Of a stretch of 64,000 nt of DNA, positions 39,940 to 47,186 are shown piece after piece. The position numbers and the translations under genes were made by a program. The stretch lies in assembly GCA_018613055.1 (NCBI GenBank), contig JAGGQZ010000008.1:1-64000 (forward strand). The letters are read 5' to 3'. The stretch comes from Chryseobacterium sp. ISL-80. Lineage in GTDB: Bacteria > Bacillota > Bacilli > Bacillales > Cytobacillaceae. Below the pieces are notes generated by a model. That model ran no database searches, was not told the origin of the DNA, and saw only the letters and a program-made list of their open reading frames with translations. Position 1 is the stretch's first letter, and each line of letters begins with the position of its first letter.

Positions 39940-40094
39940 ATTGACCTCCTTGGTTCAGTGTTATCCAGAATATCAACGGCTTCCAAAAGTTGTTGAATCA
40001 CTTCTTCATTTGAATATCCGTCGTTGATCATCATGGCTGATTGCAGAATTTTGAGTTTGAGTTCAGCCCAGAGAACTTCATGATCGAGGTTCAT
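39936..40094 (-). CDS. small hypothetical protein (52 aa)
   Basis: ATG 40094 after GGAGG with good spacing. MNLDHEVLWAELKLKILQSAMMINDGYSNEEVIQQLLEAVDILD: acidic and helical. First small gene after Cro and coupled to the next by ATGA overlap. No family recognised. Confidence 0.65.
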   Translation of the reverse strand: MNLDHEVLWAELKLKILQSAMMINDGYSNEEVIQQLLEAVDILDNTEPRRSI

Positions 40095-40110
40095 AGGGTT
40101 GCCTCCTTAT

Positions 40111-40344
40111 TTAGTTTGCCATTTTGGTAACTTTATCTTCAAAAAAAAGATCCTCTATAGGTACATTGAATATTGTTGCTACCATCGCAAGCGCTTCGGC
40201 TGAAAATTTATTTCTTCCGGTTTCTAAATAGTAATATCCATTTTGGCTTTCATAACCGAGCTTTTCGGCCATTTGGTTAAACGATAGACCTTTGGCTTTT
40301 CTTAGGCGTTTGATTTTTTCTAGATTTACTTTCTTAATTGTCAT
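40111..40344 (-). CDS. Cro-like repressor, XRE family (77 aa)
   Basis: HTH at KIKRLRKAKGLSFNQMAEKLGYESQNGYYYLETGRNKFS; the rest is a short dimerisation helix. It is divergent from the CI-like gene, separated by four operator copies, the classic Cro position. The last codons of the gene themselves contain a fifth operator copy (40116-40130). It commits to lytic growth by repressing the CI promoter. Confidence 0.82.
   Translation of the reverse strand: MTIKKVNLEKIKRLRKAKGLSFNQMAEKLGYESQNGYYYLETGRNKFSAEALAMVATIFNVPIEDLFFEDKVTKMAN
40116..40130. promoter_or_regulatory. operator copy O5 inside the end of the Cro-like gene
   Basis: TTGCCATTTTGGTAA matches the TTACC-n5-GGTAA consensus of O1-O4 with one half-site change; about 240-250 bp from O1, a distance allowing DNA looping between bound repressors. 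Confidence 0.55.
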
Positions 40345-40367
40345 TACTTGTTGTTCACCTCCCGTAA

Positions 40368-40472
40368 TTACCGTTTTGGCAACTCTTAATTCATATACTA
40401 AATTACCTTTATGGTAATGTCAATAAATAAATTACCTTTTTGGCAATAATTATTTTGTTACCGATTTGGTAA
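40368..40472. promoter_or_regulatory. lysogeny switch: four operators O1-O4
   Basis: TTACCGTTTTGGCAA (40368), TTACCTTTATGGTAA (40403), TTACCTTTTTGGCAA (40432) and TTACCGATTTGGTAA (40458) share the palindrome TTACC-n5-GG(T/C)AA. They fill the region between the divergent Cro and CI genes. Confidence 0.8.
40395..40423 (-). promoter_or_regulatory. early lytic promoter (PR-like) with operator O2 in its spacer
   Basis: TTGACA (40423-40418), 17-bp spacer, TAGTAT (40400-40395) on the minus strand. O2 occupies 15 of the 17 spacer bases, so a bound repressor must block RNA polymerase. Confidence 0.7.
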
Positions 40473-40511
40473 TGTTAAAATCAGGTTAATTGATACAAAG
40501 GGAGAATTTAT

Positions 40512-40859
40512 ATGAGTACGTTGGGAACTAGGATTAAGGGGTTGAGAGAACGAAGAGACTTACCTCAAAAAGAATTAGCGAAAAAAATAGGCGTTTCTAA
40601 TGTTCAACTGTCTCGCTATGAATCTGATGAAAGGCGACCAGATTATGAGACACTAAAAAAAATATCTGCTTACTTCGAAGTTAGTATCGACTATTTACTA
40701 ACCGGCGAAGATCAACAAGGATCAAGCGATGAAATGTGGAAAGAAATGTTGGACCCAAAAACCCAAATATTCTTCAAAGATTTGATGGATGCACCAGAAG
40801 AGAAGATTGCTGAGTTAATTCGGTTCTGGGAGTTTATTAAGGAAAGAGATAAAGAATAG
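40512..40859 (+). CDS. CI-like lysogeny repressor, XRE family (115 aa)
   Basis: HTH in LGTRIKGLRERRDLPQKELAKKIGVSNVQLSRYESDERRPDYETLKKISAYFEVSIDYLL, followed by a short C-terminal oligomerisation part. It lacks a LexA/CI S24 autoprotease domain, so induction is not by RecA-stimulated self-cleavage; an ImmA-like peptidase is encoded at 43370, which could cleave it. Binding sites are O1-O4. Confidence 0.85.
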   Translation: MSTLGTRIKGLRERRDLPQKELAKKIGVSNVQLSRYESDERRPDYETLKKISAYFEVSIDYLLTGEDQQGSSDEMWKEMLDPKTQIFFKDLMDAPEEKIAELIRFWEFIKERDKE

Positions 40860-40882
40860 CACGCATTGCGTGTTTTTCTTTC
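40860..40882 (+). terminator. terminator after the repressor gene
   Basis: CACGC-ATT-GCGTG followed by TTTTTC. Confidence 0.7.
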
Positions 40883-40946
40883 AGTCACTACTGGGCATTT
40901 CGCCCATCAATACAATATATTCACATATACATAGGAGGTTTTTTTT

Positions 40947-41402
40947 ATGGAAGCTATGGGGATAAATGGCCAGTTAGAACTGACAGGTAACAAAATTGTA
41001 ATCAAAAGAAAAGGTATGATGGCAAAAATGACCCAAGGATTAAAAGGAGATAAAGAAATACTGGTAAAGCAGATTTCTTCGATTCAAATCAAAAAAGCAG
41101 GTGCTTTGACCAACGGTTATATTCAATTCTCTTTTTCTGGTGGCAAGGAAAATAAAGGTGGCCTTATGGATGCTACAAAAGATGAAAATACAATTATGTT
41201 CAATAAGAAGCAGATGGCTGATTTCGAGAAGATTAAACAAGCAATTGAAGAAAAAATAGATCAATTAAGTAATCCTTCTGTAGTAAATGTAAATCAGCTA
41301 GACGCAGCTGACCAAATTAAAAAGTTAGCTGACTTACGTGATAGTGGAATTTTAACTGAAGATGAATTCAACGCTAAAAAGAAACAATTGCTAGGAATTT
41401 AA
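40947..41402 (+). CDS. DUF4429/SHOCT domain protein (151 aa)
   Basis: Residues 1-105 show a PH-like DUF4429 pattern (GINGQLELTGNKIVIKRKGMMAKMTQGLKGDKEI...GYIQFSFSGGKENKGGLMDATKDENTIMF). Residues 120-150 are a SHOCT domain (DQIKKLADLRDSGILTEDEFNAKKKQLLGI). Such proteins are frequent in lysogeny modules beside Ltp-type genes. Precise role unknown. Expressed in the same direction as the repressor, 27 bp before the Ltp-like gene. Confidence 0.8.
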   Translation: MEAMGINGQLELTGNKIVIKRKGMMAKMTQGLKGDKEILVKQISSIQIKKAGALTNGYIQFSFSGGKENKGGLMDATKDENTIMFNKKQMADFEKIKQAIEEKIDQLSNPSVVNVNQLDAADQIKKLADLRDSGILTEDEFNAKKKQLLGI

Positions 41403-41429
41403 TAGTTTTTTATTTTGGGAGGATAAATC

Positions 41430-42098
41430 ATGAAAAAGCTTTTTAAAATGGGATGTTTTGGATTTATTGGTCTTATTGCATTAGCTGTTATTATAAGTGT
41501 CGTTTCTGGTGGAGATGAGCAAACCTCAACTGAACCAAAAAAGGAAAATGATAGTGCTGCGACATCTTCAAAACCTGAAGAATCTAAAGAGGAAGCAAAA
41601 AAAGAAGATACGAAGAAAGAAGAAACAAAGCAAGAAGATAATGTTCCTAGTGAACATAAGTCTGCCTTGAAAAAAGCAGAAGCATACGCAAAAACTATGA
41701 GCATGTCAAAAAGTGCTATTTCTGAACAATTAACTTCAGAACATGGTGAGAAATTTTCAGCAGAAGCAGCTGAGTATGCAATGAGCAAACTGAAATATGA
41801 TTGGAAAGCGAACGCATTGAAGAAAGCTGAATCCTATTCAGAGGACATGCAAATGTCAAAACAGGGAATCTACGATCAACTTATCTCTGAAGCCGGCGAA
41901 AAATTCACCCCAGATGAAGCACAATACGCGATTGACAATATGAAAGCTGATTTTAAGAAAAATGCCTTGGCAAAAGCAAAAAGTTATCAGGAAACAATGA
42001 GTATGTCTCCTGAAGCGATAAGAGATCAGCTGACTTCTGAAGCTGGAGAAAAATTTACTCAAGAAGAAGCTGATTATGCTATCGAGAATTTAAATTAA
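41430..42098 (+). CDS. Ltp-family superinfection-exclusion-like protein
   Basis: A 222-aa surface protein: N-terminal membrane segment (residues 10-26), a Lys/Glu-rich linker (31-72), then three copies of a 43-residue Ltp/HTH-like domain at exact 50-residue spacing (starting 79, 129, 179: ALKKAEAYAKTMSMS, ALKKAESYSEDMQMS, ALAKAKSYQETMSMS). In Streptococcus phage TP-J34, Ltp is a lipoprotein that blocks DNA injection of other phages. Here Cys9 precedes the hydrophobic segment, so a lipobox is absent and anchoring is by the helix. It is in the lysogeny module, as expected for exclusion. Confidence 0.85.
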   Translation: MKKLFKMGCFGFIGLIALAVIISVVSGGDEQTSTEPKKENDSAATSSKPEESKEEAKKEDTKKEETKQEDNVPSEHKSALKKAEAYAKTMSMSKSAISEQLTSEHGEKFSAEAAEYAMSKLKYDWKANALKKAESYSEDMQMSKQGIYDQLISEAGEKFTPDEAQYAIDNMKADFKKNALAKAKSYQETMSMSPEAIRDQLTSEAGEKFTQEEADYAIENLN

Positions 42099-42111
42099 TA
42101 AAAACGAAAGC

Positions 42112-42134
42112 CAAATCCCTCCTTAGGGTTTTTC
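42112..42134 (+). terminator. terminator after the Ltp-like gene
   Basis: AAATCCCT-CCTT-AGGGTTTTTC hairpin with T-run. Confidence 0.65.
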
Positions 42135-42217
42135 TTCTCATCATCAAAGCTTGAGAAATAAAAGAAAGTCATGGATAAAACAATCAATTAAACTATACAA
42201 GTCAGGGAGGAAGCCAT

Positions 42218-43294
42218 GTGGAAAATTTCATTGAACAAGTTAAAACATTATCGGTAAGAGCAAACAAAATTAAGAATTCAATTGAAACCGAAGAGGCAAC
42301 AAAAACTTCATTAGTAATGCCATTCTTTCAAGTGCTAGGTTATGACATTTTCAATCCAGAAGAGTTTACACCAGAGTTTATCGCAGATGTTGGGATTAAA
42401 AAGGGTGAAAAAGTAGATTACGCGATAATGGCAGATGGAAAACCAGTTATTTTAATTGAAGCAAAATCGGTTAGCGAGAAATTACAACGTCACGATTCAC
42501 AGTTGTTTAGATACTTTGGAACGACTACTGCAAAATTTGCAATATTGACTAACGGTCTCACATATAGGTTCTATACTGATTTAGAAGAACAAAATAAAAT
42601 GGATGCCTCTCCGTTCTTCGAGTTTAATATATTGGATCTCAAAGAGAGTAATTTAATTGAACTAGCGAAATTTAAAAAGGATAGTTTTGATTTAGAAAGC
42701 ATCTTTACAACTGCTTCTGAATTAAAGTATTTAAATAAACTTAAAACGTTTCTTAATGAGCAGCGTGAAAATCCTTCAGAAGATTACGTTAGATTTTTGA
42801 TTTCCCAAATTTATGACGGAATTAAAACTAAGAACACCATAGAAAAATTCGAACCTCTTATCAAAAAAGGGTATAAGCAATTTATCAATGAGCTTGTAAA
42901 CGATAAGTTGAACGCTGCATTGAAAAACACCAATAATGATGAAGAAGTACCACCACAAAACCCAGCTACTGTAGAAGCAATTGAAGCTATAGAACCAAAA
43001 ACTGAACCGAAGATCATAACTACTGAAGAAGAGATAGAAGGGTTTGTCACCGTTAGGTTTTTAGTGCAAGAAACACTTCCGGTTGATCGTGTAAGTTATA
43101 GAGATAATTTGAGTTATTTTAATATTATCGTAGACAATAGTATTCGCAAATGGATCTGCAGATTGGGGCTAAACAATACAAATAAATATATTCAATTTAA
43201 CGATGACTCCCGTTCATCAGTTAATATTGAAAAGGTCTCAGATATTGTTTTCCATAAAGAAAAGATTATTGAGGTAGCGAAAAAGTTCTTATAA
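42218..43294 (+). CDS. stand-alone HsdR-N-like nuclease (type I restriction enzyme R N-terminal domain)
   Basis: A 358-aa protein. Residues 25-160 are the HsdR_N PD-(D/E)xK fold: TKTSLVMPFFQVLGYDIFNPEEF, D68 in GEKVDYAI and E81-A-K83 in VILIEAKS, so the nuclease site looks intact. The middle is helical, and the C-terminal 90 residues form a separate domain (TVRFLVQETLPVDRVSYRDNLSYFNIIVD...). No HsdM/HsdS or helicase domain exists nearby. GTG start after GGGAGGAAG. In the lysogeny module it is a candidate antiphage nuclease; defence is inferred. Confidence 0.82.
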   Translation: MENFIEQVKTLSVRANKIKNSIETEEATKTSLVMPFFQVLGYDIFNPEEFTPEFIADVGIKKGEKVDYAIMADGKPVILIEAKSVSEKLQRHDSQLFRYFGTTTAKFAILTNGLTYRFYTDLEEQNKMDASPFFEFNILDLKESNLIELAKFKKDSFDLESIFTTASELKYLNKLKTFLNEQRENPSEDYVRFLISQIYDGIKTKNTIEKFEPLIKKGYKQFINELVNDKLNAALKNTNNDEEVPPQNPATVEAIEAIEPKTEPKIITTEEEIEGFVTVRFLVQETLPVDRVSYRDNLSYFNIIVDNSIRKWICRLGLNNTNKYIQFNDDSRSSVNIEKVSDIVFHKEKIIEVAKKFL

Positions 43295-43304
43295 AAACCA
43301 CTTT

Positions 43305-43329
43305 AGGCCCATGCCGGGCTTTTCTTTTC
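43305..43329 (+). terminator. terminator after the nuclease gene
   Basis: AGGCCC-ATGCC-GGGCTTTTCTTTT. Confidence 0.6.
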
Positions 43330-43369
43330 AACATAAACACGAACATATATTCCCTTTTTGGAGGAACTT

Positions 43370-43876
43370 ATGAAATACCAAACAACTTTGCTCGAAGACT
43401 GGATTGAAATTTTTTATTCAAGAATTGGCATCCATCACCCTCGGCAATTGGATTTACACACAATCGCAAACCGACTAGGCTATTCAGTGATTTATAGGGA
43501 TATTTCTAGCCGTTTCTATAATGATTCACTCATCATTGACGAACGATTGTCACCTCAAGAACAGTGGCAAGAATTTGCTCATGAAGTATGTCATTTAGAA
43601 CGGCACGCAGGCAACCAACTGGTCATGCCTCAGCCATTTATGGAACTACAGGAATACCAGGCAAACCTATTTGCCTATCATTTTTGTGTCCCTAGTTTTA
43701 TGCTTTTGAAGCTCCCAATCCCTGATTCTAATAAACAAGCAACCTACTTTCTGGCTAATACTTTTAACGTAACCTTAGATTTCGCCGAATATCGACTGGA
43801 ATTATTCAGGAATCGAATTAACAGCGTAACCATGGTCGCAGAAAGGGCTAAATCATGGATAACAAACCAATCTTAA
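43370..43876 (+). CDS. ImmA/IrrE family metallopeptidase
   Basis: A 168-aa protein from ATG 43370 (TTGGAGGAAC upstream). FAHEVCHLERHAG gives the zinc HExxH motif (HEVCH), followed by ELQEYQANLFAYHFCVP with the third-ligand Glu region, the ImmA signature. In ICEBs1 and related elements ImmA cleaves the ImmR repressor to induce the element. Here the likely target is the 40512 repressor, which lacks its own protease domain. It lies in the integrase-end module. Confidence 0.88.
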   Translation: MKYQTTLLEDWIEIFYSRIGIHHPRQLDLHTIANRLGYSVIYRDISSRFYNDSLIIDERLSPQEQWQEFAHEVCHLERHAGNQLVMPQPFMELQEYQANLFAYHFCVPSFMLLKLPIPDSNKQATYFLANTFNVTLDFAEYRLELFRNRINSVTMVAERAKSWITNQS

Positions 43877-44034
43877 TTAAATTGAACACTGCAATTGAAG
43901 GTGGAACGGACAAAAATGGAAATGTAAAAATACCTATCTTTGAAAGCATCACAGAGATCGACGGTGAACTTTACGGCATGCTAGTCGGATATAAAGATTC
44001 AGAAGTGGACGAAGTTAAAGAAATCATTAACTAA
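43855..44034 (+). CDS. small protein between ImmA and integrase (59 aa)
   Basis: ATG 43855 overlaps the last 22 bp of the peptidase gene (AAAGGG upstream), and the stop precedes the integrase binding site. MDNKPILIKLNTAIEGGTDKNGNVKIPIFESITEIDGELYGMLVGY... is a small beta-rich acidic protein of the kind often found before integrase genes. Function unknown; an excision or regulatory factor is possible. Confidence 0.6.
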   Translation: MDNKPILIKLNTAIEGGTDKNGNVKIPIFESITEIDGELYGMLVGYKDSEVDEVKEIIN

Positions 44035-44047
44035 GGAGGTTTTTAGC

Positions 44048-45247
44048 ATGGCGAACATTAGAAAAAGGGGAGAAAACTCTTTTATACTTACAGTTGAAAC
44101 AGGGTACGACTCTAAAGGTAGAAGAAAGCGCCGGTATAAGACGATAAAAGTTGAAGACAAGTCGCTCTTGAAAACTACTAAAAAACTCCGAGATTATTTG
44201 GATGTTGAGTTTCATAAATTCAAAACGGAGGTTCAGGCTGGTGAATATATTGCACCAGAGAAATTAACACTCGAGACTTTCGTTGTCGACTGGGAAGAGA
44301 AATATGCCTCCAGGGAATTAGCCGAAACAACATTGGCCAATTACCTTTCTCATATCAGAAACCACATCCTTCCTGCAATTGGACATATGCGACTTGATCA
44401 AGTGAAGCCCCTACATATTATCAATATGCTAAATGATATGAAAAGGAAGGATGCTGATGATAAACCATTGTCTGAACGGACAAAGCAGGATACGTATTTA
44501 ACCATCCGAAATATATTTGAACGTGCAGTAGAATGGCAAATAATTAAGGACAACCCCGTGAAGAATGTCAAAAAGCCTAGGATTACAGAAGAAAAGGATC
44601 TCATTGTTTATGACGAAGATGAGATCGAATCCCTTTTTATCTCTGTTGAAAATGAACCTTTTCATTGGAGAATGTTCTTAACCCTTATCCTTGCAGCTGG
44701 GCTGAGACGGAGTGAATGCTTAGGCTTAGAGTGGTCTAAATTGGATTTGGACAAAGGAACGGTCGACATCACCCAGGTTATCACTAAGGGGAGAAATGGG
44801 GCTGTCATTAAAGGGCCAAAGTCAAAAAAGTCGAAAAGGTTACTGTCATTGCCTGAGTCGGTTGTCGAAGAATTAAAGTTCTTTCAGCTTCAGTGGAAAA
44901 AAGAGAAGATGAGGATGCGAGACAAATGGATCGAGAAAGACCGACAGTGGGTGTTTTGTAATGAGGACGGTACCCACTTCCATCCAGACACACCTACTAC
45001 CTGGTGGACCCGTTTTACAAAGAGAGCCGATGTCAGGTATATAAAGCTACACGATCTACGGCACACTTCTGCCACCCTGCTGATTAATCAGGGTGTCCAC
45101 GCTAAGATTATTTCAGAACGATTGGGCCACTCAGATATCAGGGTCACAATGAACACATATGGTCATGTTCTTAGAAAAGCAGACCAGGAAGCAGCGAATA
45201 AATTGAACGGACTTTTCTCAAAGAAACAGTCCGCATCGAATTCTTAA
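44048..45247 (+). CDS. int: phage integrase, tyrosine recombinase
   Basis: A 399-aa protein: N-terminal arm-binding domain (NIRKRGENSFILTVETGYDSKGRRKRR), SAM-like core-binding domain (about 70-175) and catalytic domain with the full set R220 (GLRRSE), H335-x-x-R338 (HDLRH), H361 (LGHSD) and nucleophile Y371 (MNTYGHV). AAGGAGG lies 8 bases before ATG 44048. It catalyses recombination at att1/att2. Its stop is 3 bp from the paired TGTCGCCGA repeats and 140 bp from att2. Confidence 0.95.
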   Translation: MANIRKRGENSFILTVETGYDSKGRRKRRYKTIKVEDKSLLKTTKKLRDYLDVEFHKFKTEVQAGEYIAPEKLTLETFVVDWEEKYASRELAETTLANYLSHIRNHILPAIGHMRLDQVKPLHIINMLNDMKRKDADDKPLSERTKQDTYLTIRNIFERAVEWQIIKDNPVKNVKKPRITEEKDLIVYDEDEIESLFISVENEPFHWRMFLTLILAAGLRRSECLGLEWSKLDLDKGTVDITQVITKGRNGAVIKGPKSKKSKRLLSLPESVVEELKFFQLQWKKEKMRMRDKWIEKDRQWVFCNEDGTHFHPDTPTTWWTRFTKRADVRYIKLHDLRHTSATLLINQGVHAKIISERLGHSDIRVTMNTYGHVLRKADQEAANKLNGLFSKKQSASNS

Positions 45248-45249
45248 TC

Positions 45250-45281
45250 TGTCGCCGAGTTGTCGCCGAACACGGGCGACA
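45250..45281 (+). promoter_or_regulatory. putative integrase arm-type sites, right end
   Basis: TGTCGCCGAG (45250), TGTCGCCGAA (45261) and an inverted TGTCGCCC (45281-45274) between integrase stop and att2. The direct pair has the same 11-bp spacing as at 3650-3670. Confidence 0.6.
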
Positions 45282-45386
45282 ACCTTCCTAAACGTTCAGG
45301 TTTAAACTGGTAGCCAACCTGAAAAACCCTATCTACAAAGGGATACAGATGAGAACGTCCGTTCCATTCAGGTGATATCGTGTGCA

Positions 45387-45428
45387 CTGGCAGCGTTGAG
45401 GTCAGGGGTTCGAGCCCCCTATTCTCCA
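45387..45428 (+). repeat. att2: junction between prophage and island
   Basis: Exact 42-bp copy of the tRNA-Ala 3' end. Left flank is prophage, right flank is island. No complete tRNA here. Confidence 0.92.
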
Positions 45429-45434
45429 CTTACT

Positions 45435-45472
45435 AAAAAGGCTGCAAAACCAATTGGTTTTGCAGCTTTTTT
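45435..45472. terminator. bidirectional terminator at island left end
   Basis: AAAAAGGCTGCAAAAC-CAATTG-GTTTTGCAGCTTTTTT type hairpin (12-bp stem); ends the GH13 gene and follows att2. Confidence 0.85.
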
Positions 45473-45476
45473 ACTA

Positions 45477-47186
45477 TTAAATACCTTTTTGATAATAAAC
45501 TAACGTTTCATATGCCCTCAATTTACCGTGTTCTATTTCTTTATAATTCTGTACAATCAATTCTGCTTGAGCAATTTCAGTTAATAATGCTTCTTCGTCA
45601 ATTACAATTTCTTCATTACTAAAGTTACATAACACAACAACCTTTTCATTCTCACTTCTTCGCTCATATGCAAAAATCTTTGGATGATCCTCAAATAATA
45701 GATTGAAGTCACCGGTTGTGATGACATCTAATTTCTTTCTAAGAGAGATTAAATGTTTGTAGTGATAAAAAATAGATTCTTTATCTTCTAAAGCTGCTTC
45801 TACATTAATTTCTTTATAGCGTGGATTTACTTCGATCCATGGAGTTCCTTCCGTGAACCCGCTATGAACTTGTTCGCTCCACTGCATAGGAGTCCGGGCG
45901 TTGTCCCTGCCTTTTACATAAATCGAGTTCATGATATCTTCTGTTGGAACTCCAAGAGAACGTTTTTCTCTGAACATATTTAATGTCTCGACGTCTTGAT
46001 ATTGTTCGATCGATTCAAACTTAACATTTGTCATTCCGATCTCTTCACCCTGATAAATATAAGGTGTCCCCTGCATCATGTGAAGGCAAGTCGCAAGCAT
46101 TTTGGCAGATTCCACTCGGTACTCCTGGTCATCACCAAACCGGGAAACAATCCTTGGCTGGTCATGGTTATTCCAATACAAGCTATTCCAACCTGTGCCA
46201 TGCAATTCAGTCTGCCACTTTGTCAGATTCTCCTTTAAATCAACTAGGTTCAAAGGTTTGAGATCCCATTTTTCAGTAAGACCACTATCTAAGCCCATGT
46301 GTTCAAAGGTAAAAATCATGTTAATTTCCTTATTCTCAGGATTTGTGTACATCACCGCATCTGAAGTACTCGCTCCCGGCATCTCCCCAACAGTCAAAAT
46401 ATCGTAGTGAGATAGAACTTTTTCATTCATCTCTCTCAAGTATTCATGAATCTTTGGTCCGTTTACGAAGTATGGACCTCCATCCCCATATATAGCACCT
46501 TCTTTAACCTCCCCATCCGGAAGACCAGGGACCTTAGAAATAAAGTTAATGACATCCATACGAAAACCGTCTATGCCTTTATCAAGCCAAAATTTCATCA
46601 TGGTGTGAATTTCATTCCTTAGAGCTGGATTTTCCCAGTTCAAATCAGGCTGTTTTTTTGAAAAAAGATGCAGATAATATTCATTTGTATTTTCTTCATA
46701 ATCCCAGGCCGGCCCACTAAAAATCGATCCCCAATTGTTCGGCTCTTTTCCGTTTTTTCCTGGCTTCCAAACATAATAGTCTCGATACGGATTATCCAGA
46801 CCTTTCTTTGATTCTACAAACCAGGAGTGTTCGTCAGAAGTATGATTCACTACTAAATCCATGATGATTTTCAACCCTCGCTGATGAGCAGCATCAAGAA
46901 GATGATCCAAATCCTCCATCGTTCCAAATTCCTTCATTATTTGGTAGTAATCCCTTATGTCATAACCGTTATCGTCATTTGGAGAGTCATAGATAGGACT
47001 TAGCCAGATTACATCCACGCCAAGCTCCTTTAAGTAATCCAACTTTTGTATAATCCCCTGCAGATCCCCAATACCATCCCCATTGGAATCATAAAAACTT
47101 CTAGGATAGATTTGATATACAATACTTTTTTTCCACCATTGTTGGTCATTCTTTACCTTTTCCACTACAGTATCTCGATTTTCCAT
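45477..47186 (-). CDS. GH13 oligo-1,6-glucosidase (alpha-glucosidase)
   Basis: A 569-aa cytosolic GH13_31 enzyme that hydrolyses terminal alpha-glucosidic bonds. The catalytic triad is D211 (GFRMDVINF), E268 (VGEMPG) and D342 (NNHDQPR); the barrel start WWKKSIVYQIYPRSF and calcium loop DSNGDGIGD are typical. Val follows the nucleophile, the residue that favours alpha-1,6 bonds (isomaltose, panose). The start overlaps the GH31 gene by 22 bp with GGAG upstream. Last gene of the island sugar operon. Confidence 0.93.
   Translation of the reverse strand: MENRDTVVEKVKNDQQWWKKSIVYQIYPRSFYDSNGDGIGDLQGIIQKLDYLKELGVDVIWLSPIYDSPNDDNGYDIRDYYQIMKEFGTMEDLDHLLDAAHQRGLKIIMDLVVNHTSDEHSWFVESKKGLDNPYRDYYVWKPGKNGKEPNNWGSIFSGPAWDYEENTNEYYLHLFSKKQPDLNWENPALRNEIHTMMKFWLDKGIDGFRMDVINFISKVPGLPDGEVKEGAIYGDGGPYFVNGPKIHEYLREMNEKVLSHYDILTVGEMPGASTSDAVMYTNPENKEINMIFTFEHMGLDSGLTEKWDLKPLNLVDLKENLTKWQTELHGTGWNSLYWNNHDQPRIVSRFGDDQEYRVESAKMLATCLHMMQGTPYIYQGEEIGMTNVKFESIEQYQDVETLNMFREKRSLGVPTEDIMNSIYVKGRDNARTPMQWSEQVHSGFTEGTPWIEVNPRYKEINVEAALEDKESIFYHYKHLISLRKKLDVITTGDFNLLFEDHPKIFAYERRSENEKVVVLCNFSNEEIVIDEEALLTEIAQAELIVQNYKEIEHGKLRAYETLVYYQKGI

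Larger units (their letters stand above)
3538..45428. mobile_element. complete siphovirus prophage (about 41.8 kb) in tRNA-Ala
   Basis: Bounded by exact 42-bp att repeats with the tyrosine integrase next to the right one. It contains every module of a temperate siphovirus: lysis, tail, head-tail connectors, HK97-fold capsid with scaffold, portal, terminase, DnaC/DnaD-like replication, RecT/YqaJ recombination, Cro/CI switch, immunity and integration. Gene order of the morphogenesis part matches SPP1/PBSX/80alpha-type phages. No broken structural gene is seen, so it could be inducible. Moron genes occupy the left end (4.5-10.1 kb). Confidence 0.95.

Noticed and set aside
45244..45429. Leftward ORF beginning MENRGLEPLTSTLP across att2
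   Set aside because: This is the well-known false protein produced by reading the antisense of a tRNA 3' end; it lies on the att core and has no binding site.
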